In this document: in pieces, positions 1-8,753 of the stretch | Layout: each line of letters begins with the position of its first letter | Position numbering within the stretch: position 1 is the first letter of the stretch | Origin: Syntrophomonadaceae bacterium | GTDB lineage: Bacteria; Bacillota; DSM-12270; Thermacetogeniales; Thermacetogeniaceae | Reading direction: 5' to 3' | NCBI GenBank assembly: GCA_012516535.1 | Contig: JAAYWP010000037.1 | Location: 1-47,252 of the forward strand | Length of the DNA: 47,252 nt | Notes under the pieces: model-generated | Databases searched by the model: none | Told to the model about the DNA's origin: nothing | What the model saw: only the letters and a program-made list of their open reading frames with translations | Made by a program: the position numbers and the translations under genes

Positions 1-42
1 CTGGCACGTCAGCGTGCTGCTGAAGCAGCATCGAAGCAGTAA
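1..42 (+). CDS. C-terminal end of an unidentified CDS (LARQRAAEAASKQ*)
   Basis: Frame 1 is open from the window edge to TAA at 40-42 and is followed by a rho-independent terminator. Confidence 0.5.
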   Translation: MARQRAAEAASKQ

Positions 43-79
43 GAAGGGATTCCGCCCGACTGTTATAGTGGCTGATTAA

Positions 80-108
80 AACCTGGGAGCTATCCCAGGT
101 TTTTTTTA
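80..108 (+). terminator. Rho-independent terminator
   Basis: ACCTGGGA-GCTA-TCCCAGGT hairpin followed by a T run. Confidence 0.85.
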
Positions 109-147
109 TCATGACAATCCTATCCACATTAAAAAAGCCATTCCCAG

Positions 148-175
148 GGTGCGGAAAGTATTGACTTTCCGCACC
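148..175 (-). terminator. 12-bp perfect hairpin downstream of fdhA (probable terminator)
   Basis: GGTGCGGAAAGT-ATTG-ACTTTCCGCACC. On the minus strand a T6 tract follows about 13 nt after the stem. Confidence 0.5.
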
Positions 176-214
176 GGTCAGGGTATGGCAATTTGCTAAT
201 GGCTGTTTTTGGTT

Positions 215-2896
215 TTATGTCAGCTTTTCCACCTTGACAGCGCAGACCTTGTATTCACCTGTTTTAGTGACGGGGTCCAGCGCGTCACTGGTCAGCACAT
301 TGGTCGGAGTTTTTGTGTAATGGAAAGACATCCAGATCATTCCAGGTGGCACCCGGTCCGTTACCTGAACCTTTGTTGTCACTTCTCCTCGCCGGGAGGT
401 TACCTTAACCTTGTCACCTGTTGTAACTCCCAGCCGTGATGCATCATCAGGGTTGACCTCTGCATATTCCTCATTCCACATGCTGTGTATCCCTGCAGAA
501 TAGGGTGTTGTCACATTGTAATGGAACAGGATCCTGCCGGTAGAGAGCAGATATGGGTATTGATCATCAGGTAATTCTGCAGGTGGTACGTGGTCGATAC
601 CCTGGAACAATCCCTTACCCCTGGTAAATGCAGTAGCGTGCAGGTATTTGGTACCCGGGTGATCCGGTGTGGGGCACGGCCACTGCAGCCCTTCCTTATC
701 AATGCGGGCATAGCTCATCCCCTGATAAGAAGGTGTCAAAGAAGCCATTTCATTGAAAATTTCCTCTGTAGTGTTGTAGTTCATCTGATAACCCATCCTG
801 TTGCTTATCTCCATGATGGGCTGCCAGTTGTTACGGCCTGCGAGCGGTTCGATGGCTTTGCGAACCCGCTGGACACGCCGCTCTGTGTTGGTGAATGTTC
901 CATCGACTTCAGCGAAGCTGGCCCCAGGGAGTACCACATCAGCATATTGAGCGGTTTCGGTCAGGAATAGCTCCTGCACCACCAGAAACTCCAATTTTTC
1001 CAAACCGGCTTTGATGTGGTTGGCATTGGGATCGGTCAACACCGGGTTTTCACCCAAAATATACATGGCTTTGATTTCTCCGGCGTTGGCAGCATCAAAC
1101 ATCTCAGGGATCATCAAGCCAACATCGCCAGGCAGAGAGACTCCCCAGGCTTTTTCGAATTTTTCCCTCACAGCCGGATCTGTGACCTTCTGGTAGCCAG
1201 GGAAGACATTGGGGAGAGCGCCCATATCACAGGCACCCTGGACATTGTTCTGACCGCGCAGGGGGTTAACTCCTGTGCTTTCCCGGCCGATATGTCCAGT
1301 CAGCATAGCCAGGTTGGCGATGCTCATTACATTTTTGGTTCCACATACGTGCTCTGTGATCCCCAGGGTATAGAATATTCCGGCCTTATCGGTTGTGGCA
1401 TAGAGCCTGGCTACAGCATAGATGTCTTCAGCAGGCACACCGCAGAGTTCTGAGGCGTATTCAGGTGTGTATTTTTCTACGGCTTGTTTCAATTCTTCAA
1501 AGTTCTCTGTGCGCTCTTCGATAAACTTCTTATCGTAGAGCCCCTCTTTGATAATAACATGCATAATGCCGTTCAGGAGCGGGATATCTGTGCCCGGTTT
1601 GATCTGCAGCCAATAATCGGCTTCTTCAGCCAGTTCGGTACGCCGCGGGTCAACAACTATCAGTTTTGCTCCTTTTCGCCTAGCCTGCTTCATTTTATAA
1701 CCGATCACCGGATGGGCCTCAGTTGTGTTAGTTCCGATCAGGAATAAGAGTTCGGCCCCAAGTATTTCATTGATGGAGTTTGTCATTGCGCCACTGCCGA
1801 ATGATGTGGCCAGACCGGCCACTGTGGGCGCGTGTCAGGTACGGGCACAGTGGTCGACGTTGTTTGTGCCCATCACCGCCCTCACAAATTTTTGCATCAG
1901 GTAATTATCTTCATTGGTACACCTAGCAGAACTCAAAGCTGCAAAAGCTTTGCCCCCGTATTTATCTTTTATTTCCCCCAAACGCTTTGCTATGGTGTCT
2001 AAGGCCTCATCCCAGGAAACCGGGACAAATTTGCCATCCACTTTAACCAGAGGAGTTGTCAGCCTTTTGTCGCTGTGTACATAATCCCAGCCAAAACGGC
2101 CCTTAATGCAGAGCTGTTTGCCGTTGACTGGACTCTCCGGGTTGGAGGCAACACCTGCGATCTTGCCATCCTTCACCAGCAGGTCGAAGTTGCATCCAGT
2201 ACCACAGAAGGGGCAGGTGGTTCTGACCCTTTTATACTCCCATCTGCGTCCTTTGCCCACCATCTGTTTTTCTGTCAGAGCTCCGGTGGGGCACACCGCC
2301 ACACAGTTGCCGCAATAAACACAGTCTGATTCCGCTAAACTGGTGTCTCCAAAGGGCCCCACTTTGGTTTTGAATCCGCGGTAAGCGAAGTCAATAATGT
2401 CCTTGCAGGTCATTTCTGCGCAGGCTCTGATACACCGTCCGCAGAGGATGCATTTGTTGAGGTCCCGGACGATAAAGGGGTTATTGTCTTCCAGTTCATA
2501 GCTGTGTTTTTCGGGATTGATGAAAGGACTCTCTTTAACCCCATACTCATAGCAGTATTCTGCCAGCTTGCAATCGCCCATTTTTTCACAGGATAGGCAG
2601 TCCAGCGGGTGGTTGGCGATCAGCAGCTCTAATATAGTTTTGCGGGCCTCAATAATTTGAGGTGTATTAGTGCGCACAACCATACCATCAGTTGCCATTG
2701 TTACACAGGATGCGGGAAGATTGCGCATGCCCTCAATTTCCACAATACAAAGTCTGCAGGCTCCTACTGCAGTCAGGTCCGGGTCATGGCAGAGCCTAGG
2801 TATATGGATTCCCAGCTGTTCTGCTGCCTCAAGGACAGTTGTCCCAGCAGGAACCTGAACTTCTTGTCCATCAATCGTCAGCTTGACAAGTTCCAT
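215..2896 (-). CDS. fdhA: Selenocysteine-containing formate dehydrogenase alpha subunit (molybdopterin oxidoreductase with N-terminal 2Fe-2S/4Fe-4S ferredoxin domains), read through a TGA at 1835-1837
   Basis: The two track ORFs (1835-2896 and 215-1822) are in the same frame, joined as ...[31 protein letters not shown]..., the FDH active-site region. RBS AAGGAGGG precedes ATG at 2896. Confidence 0.92.
1806..1822 (-). promoter_or_regulatory. Bacterial SECIS-like hairpin just 3' of the Sec UGA
   Basis: Minus strand: TGA CACGCGCCCACA GTGGCC-GGTCT-GGCCAC, a 6-bp perfect stem with GGUCU apical loop, as in E. coli fdhF. Confidence 0.85.
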
Positions 2897-3082
2897 TTTT
2901 CATCCCTCCTTAATGCATTATTGGAATATTCAAACTTAATTGATGGCTCACCTAAAAATTGGTTTACCCTTTTCCCCGCTGGATATCTTTTGTGCAATGG
3001 TTTCGATCTGGTAGGTTATTGTGTAATAGGGTTTCATGGCATGATTCTTGGTATGATTATTCAAAGGAATATCTGTTAGAGC

Positions 3083-3133
3083 AAAAAAAAGACCTTCGGT
3101 TGTCTTTCCTCCCGCCCAAGAGGAAAGACAACC
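3083..3133 (-). terminator. Terminator-like hairpin in the fdhA 5' leader
   Basis: Minus strand: GGTTGTCTTTCCTC-(8 nt loop)-GAGGAAAGACAACC, then GAAGGTC and T8. Located between the structured leader and the fdhA start. Confidence 0.7.
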
Positions 3134-3199
3134 CAAATTTATAGGGAAAAGGAATGTGAGCAAAGTTAATACTACTCCCGGGCACCACCTCCTGTAATA

Positions 3200-3350
3200 A
3201 ATTAAGCAGCCGGAGTGGGAGAACACCTCGGCTGGTAAGTTCGGCCATTAGTCCTTTCCGCACTGGGAGGCGCACCCGTTTCTAGGCATACCCTATTGAT
3301 CCGATCCCCATAGCAGCTAAGGCCCCAGGAAATTGGATGCGGAGTATATT
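3200..3350 (-). ncRNA. Structured 5' leader of fdhA; candidate molybdenum/tungsten-cofactor (Moco RNA-like) riboswitch
   Basis: Minus strand contains GTATGCCTAGAAACGGGTGCGCCTCCCAGTGCGGAAAGGACTAATGGC and AGCCGAGGTG...CACTCCGGCT stem-loops, followed by a terminator and then a Moco-enzyme gene. GCCUCCC/GGAAA motifs match my recollection of the Moco motif; no covariance search run. Confidence 0.5.
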
Positions 3351-3598
3351 CAATTATGTTTGAATATATACTTATTTATGTTTGTTACGATAGTAATTCT
3401 CCAAATAGCCAGAAATTCCTTCCCGATTTTAAAAAAACATAAAAACTGTAAATAACATTTCGTCTTTCTTAATATCTGAGGAAATAATGAAAAAGGAACC
3501 GTGAATACTAGAAAATTCCGGAAGGATTCAGGTCAGGAAAACAGAACTTATTAAGAGCATGCAAGAAACAGTAAAAGATCACGCAGCAGTAATAATAA

Positions 3599-4888
3599 TT
3601 GAAAGTAGGAGAAGTATTGGAGGATAAGTATTTAATCGAAGGTGGTACAACACTTCATGGGAGTGTTTGCATCAGCGGCTCTAAAAACGCCAGCCTACCG
3701 CTGCTTGCAGCCTCTCTTCTCACAGCAGATAAATGTGTATTCAAAGGTGTTCCACAGCTATTAGATATCAGAAATATGGTAAAGATGCTTTCTGGCTTAG
3801 GTGCCCAGGTAAACCATCAGGGCGGTCAGATGGTAATCCAGGCCCGTGAATTGCGGGAGACAGAAAAGCTCCATCTTTATGCCAGGAAAATGAGGGCATC
3901 CTTTTTATTGTTGGGCCCGCTATTGGTGCGGCTTGGTGAAGTCTGCCTTCCTTTGCCAGGAGGCTGTGCCATCGGCTCAAGGCCGGTTGACCTGCATTTA
4001 AAAGGGCTGAGCGCCTTAGGTGCTCGTTTTCAGATGGAAAAGGGCTATATCAGGGCATCAGCAGGGGAGCTGCGGGGATGTGATGTTACTCTCAGCTATC
4101 CCAGTGTAGGGGCAACGGAAAACATCATGATGGCAGCAGCTGCTGCTCAAGGAAAAACCAGGATAATCAATGCCGCTATGGAGCCGGAAATAGTTGATCT
4201 GGCTGATTTTTTGAATAAAATGGGGGCCCGGGTGACCGGTGCCGGGACCAGGGTCATCGAGGTGGAGGGAAAACCGGAACTGCATGGTGCAGCACATACT
4301 GTGATCCCCGACCGGATTGAAGCAGGTACCTATATGATCGCCGCTGCTGCAACCGGTGGACAGGTCCATCTGCAGAGGGTGGCCCCTGAACACCTGCGGG
4401 CAGTGATCGATAAGTTGCGTGAGGCAGGGGTTACCATTGAAGAAGGGAATAATGAACTGCTGATAAAAGCTGGGCGCAAGATGCATTCCCTTAAGATCAC
4501 TACAGGCCCTTACCCTTCTTTTCCAACAGATCTGCAGCCCCAATTTGCTGTTCTTTTATCAGTTGTGCCAGGTGAGAGCACCATTACAGAGACAGTTTTC
4601 GAAAACCGGTTTTTGTACACAAGGGGCCTGCAGCAGATGGGGGCACAGATCAGGGTTGATGGCTGTACTGCCCGCATACGGGGGACAAAAAGCCTTATTC
4701 CCGCACAGGTTGAGGCTACCGATTTGAGGGCTGGCGCAGCATTGGTGATCGCGGGATTAATAGCACCCGGGAGAACGGAAATAAGCGGTGTTTATCACCT
4801 GGACCGGGGTTATGAAAAGCTGGAGGTCAAATTGGCATCTTTGGGGGCGAAGATCAGCCGGGTAGCTGATCAGGCAGCAAACCTCTAA
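3599..4888 (+). CDS. murA: UDP-N-acetylglucosamine 1-carboxyvinyltransferase
   Basis: ISGSKNASLPLLAASLLT N-terminal motif and EPSP-synthase-like fold. TTG start in the track; start uncertain. Confidence 0.9.
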   Translation: MKVGEVLEDKYLIEGGTTLHGSVCISGSKNASLPLLAASLLTADKCVFKGVPQLLDIRNMVKMLSGLGAQVNHQGGQMVIQARELRETEKLHLYARKMRASFLLLGPLLVRLGEVCLPLPGGCAIGSRPVDLHLKGLSALGARFQMEKGYIRASAGELRGCDVTLSYPSVGATENIMMAAAAAQGKTRIINAAMEPEIVDLADFLNKMGARVTGAGTRVIEVEGKPELHGAAHTVIPDRIEAGTYMIAAAATGGQVHLQRVAPEHLRAVIDKLREAGVTIEEGNNELLIKAGRKMHSLKITTGPYPSFPTDLQPQFAVLLSVVPGESTITETVFENRFLYTRGLQQMGAQIRVDGCTARIRGTKSLIPAQVEATDLRAGAALVIAGLIAPGRTEISGVYHLDRGYEKLEVKLASLGAKISRVADQAANL

Positions 4889-5412
4889 TCCTGTATTGCA
4901 AGGCTTTTCCAATTGGGTGTCCTGGAATCTGTGGTGTTTTTTATTGTTTGCGTCTTTTTGAATTGTTCAAATTGTTCCCTTACATAGGGGTTTTCTATCA
5001 GGAATTGATTAAAGATATCCAGCAGCTGCAGAGTGTGCAGGCTGATATTGTGCTCGATCAGCTCGGTTTCCACCAGGAGGTTTTCTCCTACCCCTAGGAA
5101 TTTAAGAAAGGTTTCCACTGTGTTGTGCCTTTCCAGTAAGAATTTACCTATTTCTTTTCCGCTCTCTGTAAGGAAGATGATTCCGTATTTTTTATAGTGA
5201 AGCAGATCAAGTGCTGTCAGTTTCTGCACCATTTTGGTTGCTGAGGGTGCCCGCACATTAAGCAGAGCGGAAAGGGTTGAAATGCGGACATAGCCGTCTT
5301 TAAGGCTTGACCGGTAGATCATCTCCAGATAATCTTCCATAGCCGGTGTCAGTGTCCTTTTCTTTTGTTCGAGCAGTTGATAGCCGCGCACTGTATGAAA
5401 GTTTTTTTTCAT
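4885..5412 (-). CDS. DtxR/MntR-family metal-dependent transcriptional regulator
   Basis: LTPAMEDYLEMIYRSS...RISTLSALLNVRAPSATKMVQKL...GLL winged-helix and E-x-HN..H metal-site pattern. Convergent with murA; stop codons overlap. Confidence 0.8.
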   Translation of the reverse strand: MKKNFHTVRGYQLLEQKKRTLTPAMEDYLEMIYRSSLKDGYVRISTLSALLNVRAPSATKMVQKLTALDLLHYKKYGIIFLTESGKEIGKFLLERHNTVETFLKFLGVGENLLVETELIEHNISLHTLQLLDIFNQFLIENPYVREQFEQFKKTQTIKNTTDSRTPNWKSLAIQD

Positions 5413-6313
5413 TTTACCACCACCCTTTGTTTAATCTTATTAATCCGCTTTTTCTATCTATACCAAAGAAGGCTTCCAGATCTTGGTTGTCTTATCGCTT
5501 TTTTGTTCGTTTACCCAGTATGTCATGAGAGCAGTGGGTTTAAAAGAAATAGATGCAAGCTAATTAGCTGGAAGAAAACACATCAAGGGCGTCAATGGTG
5601 ATTCTCGGCTTTGAAAAGCTGGGAGGAACTTGAAACAAATGCCTTTAGGAGTGATTGAAGTAAAGTCTGTTTCCAAAAGAGGAAAAAGGGGTTAAAGAAT
5701 AGAAGATAAATAAAAAGGTATTATCTTTTTTCTAAACCCTCTTTCTAAATGATATAGATATTCCTTCCCCAGTAGGGTCCGCTTTGTTTTAAAATTATGA
5801 TATCAGCTATAAGAGAAATAGCACGTCAATTAATATTAAGAATTATTTAGAAACCGCGTTCACTTCATTTGCTTAAGGAGTACATCAAGGAAGGGTATTC
5901 TCATCTTTAGGGAACTGTATGGTGGCTGTGGAAAAACAGAATGCAGCTGTCAAATAGGTTAAGCAACAGTCAAGTGCTCAACAACCATAAATACTGTTTC
6001 GTCATTATACACTCCTCATCCCTGGACAAGAAAAACATAAATATCAATAAAATATCGATAAAATATATAAACCCTGTGATAATCTGCGGTATACCATATT
6101 GTAATAATTATCAAATCTAAGAGAGTGATAAAAATGGACGAGTAGTAAAAATAAGACATTGGTTTGATCAAGGGACCTCAATATGTTGTTCAATTCCTGA
6201 AATATTGACCACTATTATATTCAGGATGGAAATATTAAGGGAGCTAATCTCAGATAGTAAAACAGTTGTAATATTGATTACCATAGGCTTCTGAATAGGG
6301 GGTCTGTTTTATA

Positions 6314-8206
6314 ATGGTGATCTGTGGAAATATAGGAGTAGTTGCCCGTGACAGAATGGTTAACCTCGTTCGCAAAGTTGCCACCGAAATACCACGTTTT
6401 AATAACTTTAAATTCACATATTTTGAGGGAAAGTTTGCGCACTCTTTTGAAGTAATCAATAAGGTAGTTGATGATATTGATCTTTTTTTATGCGGACATG
6501 GACATAGCAGGCTGATAGAGGAGTGGTTTCCAAATAAGCCGGTTGTTGTGATAGATCCTTTACCTTTTGATATTTTGTCAGCGATTTTGGAAGCTGCAAA
6601 AATAGATCATATAGTAAATATAATAAACACATATGAGTTTATAGAACTAGAAGATGTGAAAGAAATACTGAGGAGCGATATTAATATTTCTCAATATAGA
6701 TTTAAAGATGATAGTGAGCTAAAAGAGCTATTGGAATTTATTAGAAGGAAAGGTGGAAAAGCGGTTGTAGGAGGTACCTCAGTAAATGAACTGGCCCCGG
6801 CTTATGGGCTAAAACCCTTTTATTATTACTCAGAGAAGGCTGTTAAGGATGCAATTGTGGATGCAACCAACTTAGTGCTTTTAAAGTTCGAACAAAAGTT
6901 GCGTCAAGAAAATATTAATAAACTGATTGATTTAAGTAATGTTGGCTTAATGGTAGTCGATGAAAATCAAAAAGTTCAATATATCAATAATAGTGCGCTC
7001 AAGATGTTAAACCGCACTAGTGCAAATACCGTAGGTATTGATATAAAAAGGATTTTACCAGATATAGAACTCAGTGAACTGGAAGAACACGGCAAGATAT
7101 TAGATATAAATAATAAACAGTTGCTTTGCGATGCTAATATTTTCGATCCCGAGAATTCTGTTTATCGTTTTCAAGAGGTAAATCAGGTAGAAAGCGCAAG
7201 CTACAAGATAAGACGCCAAATGTTAACCAAGCCTGCAACAGCAAAGTATCATTTTTATGATATAGTTGGTAGCAAGCTGGAGCCTACTAAAGAAATAGCC
7301 CGTTCCTATGCCATATCATCTGATGCTAATATCTTAATTGTTGGGCCAACAGGCATCGGTAAAGAGTTATTCGCTTCTAGTATTCATAATTGCAGCAAAA
7401 GAGCTAATGAACCCTTTGTACCGATTAATTGTGCGGCATTACCTGAAAACCTGTTGGAGAGTGAATTGTTCGGTTATGAGGGTGGAGCTTTTACCGGTGC
7501 AAAAAAACATGGGAAAAAAGGGTTAATAGAACTGGCGCATAAAGGTACGCTTTTTTTAGATGAGATTGGAGAAATGCCTGTTTCAGTGCAGGCTAAGCTC
7601 TTGAGAGTATTGCAGGAAAAAGAAGTTTTACATGTGGGTGGAGAGGAACTTATTCCTGTTGATATCCGAGTTATTGCAGCTACCAACCGTGATCTCGAGG
7701 AATGTATCAAAAATAAGACCTTTAGACCTGACCTATATTATCGCTTATCAACACTTATACTTGAGATCCCCCCCCTGTCGGCTAGACCTGAAGATGTCCC
7801 AGAACTGATAGATTATTATACCAAATCTGAGCCTATCTCTGAGATCAGTAAGCAAATTATAAAGGATGTTCTTTGTCAGGTATATAGAAACTATAATTGG
7901 CCAGGAAATGTCAGGGAATTACAAAATATTGTGGAACGAGTTATTACTTATCTAAGATATACTTCAAAAGAAAACATGCCTGCTAAAGATTTGGTGAAAG
8001 ATTTGACTGTATTTTTGAAAGGGGCCAAAAATAATATAGAGATATCCTATGATACTGATTTTACTACATTGGAAAGAACAACAAGCAATAAAATCAGCAA
8101 AGATATGATTAAAAAAGCCTTGAATTCTGTAGGTGGGAATAAAACTAAAGCAGCGAAGTTATTGGGGATTAGCAGATCAACATTATGGAGATATCTAAAA
8201 AATTAA
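6314..8206 (+). CDS. Sigma54-dependent activator with PrpR-like N-terminal sensor domain, PAS-like region, AAA+ domain and Fis-type HTH
   Basis: GPTGIGKELFASSIH (Walker A), GYEGGAFTGAKK (GAFTGA loop), GTLFLDEIGEMP (Walker B), C-terminal NKTKAAKLLGISRSTLWRYLKN. Confidence 0.9.
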   Translation: MVICGNIGVVARDRMVNLVRKVATEIPRFNNFKFTYFEGKFAHSFEVINKVVDDIDLFLCGHGHSRLIEEWFPNKPVVVIDPLPFDILSAILEAAKIDHIVNIINTYEFIELEDVKEILRSDINISQYRFKDDSELKELLEFIRRKGGKAVVGGTSVNELAPAYGLKPFYYYSEKAVKDAIVDATNLVLLKFEQKLRQENINKLIDLSNVGLMVVDENQKVQYINNSALKMLNRTSANTVGIDIKRILPDIELSELEEHGKILDINNKQLLCDANIFDPENSVYRFQEVNQVESASYKIRRQMLTKPATAKYHFYDIVGSKLEPTKEIARSYAISSDANILIVGPTGIGKELFASSIHNCSKRANEPFVPINCAALPENLLESELFGYEGGAFTGAKKHGKKGLIELAHKGTLFLDEIGEMPVSVQAKLLRVLQEKEVLHVGGEELIPVDIRVIAATNRDLEECIKNKTFRPDLYYRLSTLILEIPPLSARPEDVPELIDYYTKSEPISEISKQIIKDVLCQVYRNYNWPGNVRELQNIVERVITYLRYTSKENMPAKDLVKDLTVFLKGAKNNIEISYDTDFTTLERTTSNKISKDMIKKALNSVGGNKTKAAKLLGISRSTLWRYLKN

Positions 8207-8256
8207 GGAGTTTCTTAAAGCAAATCATTATATAAATTGCCAATTAAAATGAGCCA

Positions 8257-8308
8257 CCCGGAGTGTACATCTCGCTGACTAGATAATCGGCGCGATTATG
8301 CCTCCGGG
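8257..8308 (+). other. Nested inverted repeat downstream of the activator gene
   Basis: Outer CCCGGAG(8257-8263)/CTCCGGG(8302-8308) encloses ATAATCG-GCG-CGATTAT (8283-8299). Confidence 0.5.
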
Positions 8309-8539
8309 AAAGTGTTTTATTTGGGTTCTTTAACAGTCTTTTTGGAAGCTCATACCCTATGTCTTAAACCGGTGATCTTTTTAGCCTCATTTTATGGGAG
8401 TCCACTGCCCGGTAACACAGACCCTTCATTGTTTCTGTTTCTTTCATCCCTCCATCTATCCGCATATGGTATGTATATTTTTCGGCAATCCCGCAAAACA
8501 GATCATCAATCGTTTCAATGTATTATAAGTAAAACGATA

Positions 8540-8557
8540 CTGTTTTATATAAAACAG
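8540..8557. promoter_or_regulatory. Candidate upstream activator site for the PrpR-like regulator
   Basis: 18-bp perfect palindrome CTGTTTTATATAAAACAG about 80 bp upstream of a -24/-12 promoter. Same TGTTTY-N4-RAAACA architecture recurs at 15448 and 15478. Confidence 0.6.
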
Positions 8558-8633
8558 GTGTTGAAACAGTTATTATGCCTTCAAATTTTGGGATAATACA
8601 GTGTTATATGCAATTGAACATAAGTAAAATTGT

Positions 8634-8650
8634 TGGCATGGATCTTGCGT
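8634..8650 (+). promoter_or_regulatory. Sigma54 (-24/-12) promoter of the GRE operon
   Basis: TGGCATGGATCTTGCGT: GG (8635-8636) and GC (8647-8648) at 12-nt spacing, about 105 bp upstream of the GRE start. Confidence 0.8.
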
Positions 8651-8753
8651 AACTAATAAGATGACTGGTATTAAAGAGATTTCGTTGAAAACAGCGGAAA
8701 AATTCTTTTTAATACCAGGATTAATAAAATAACAAGGAGGTATTCTTAAAACC

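Noticed and set aside
1-20. Sigma54-like TGGCACG at the window start
   Set aside because: The -12 GC is out of register (wrong spacing) and the sequence is inside a coding region.
1835-1837. Frameshift or nonsense pseudogene in fdhA
   Set aside because: Both halves are in the same frame, TGA falls exactly at the Sec/Cys active-site position and a SECIS-like hairpin follows; selenocysteine recoding explains it better.
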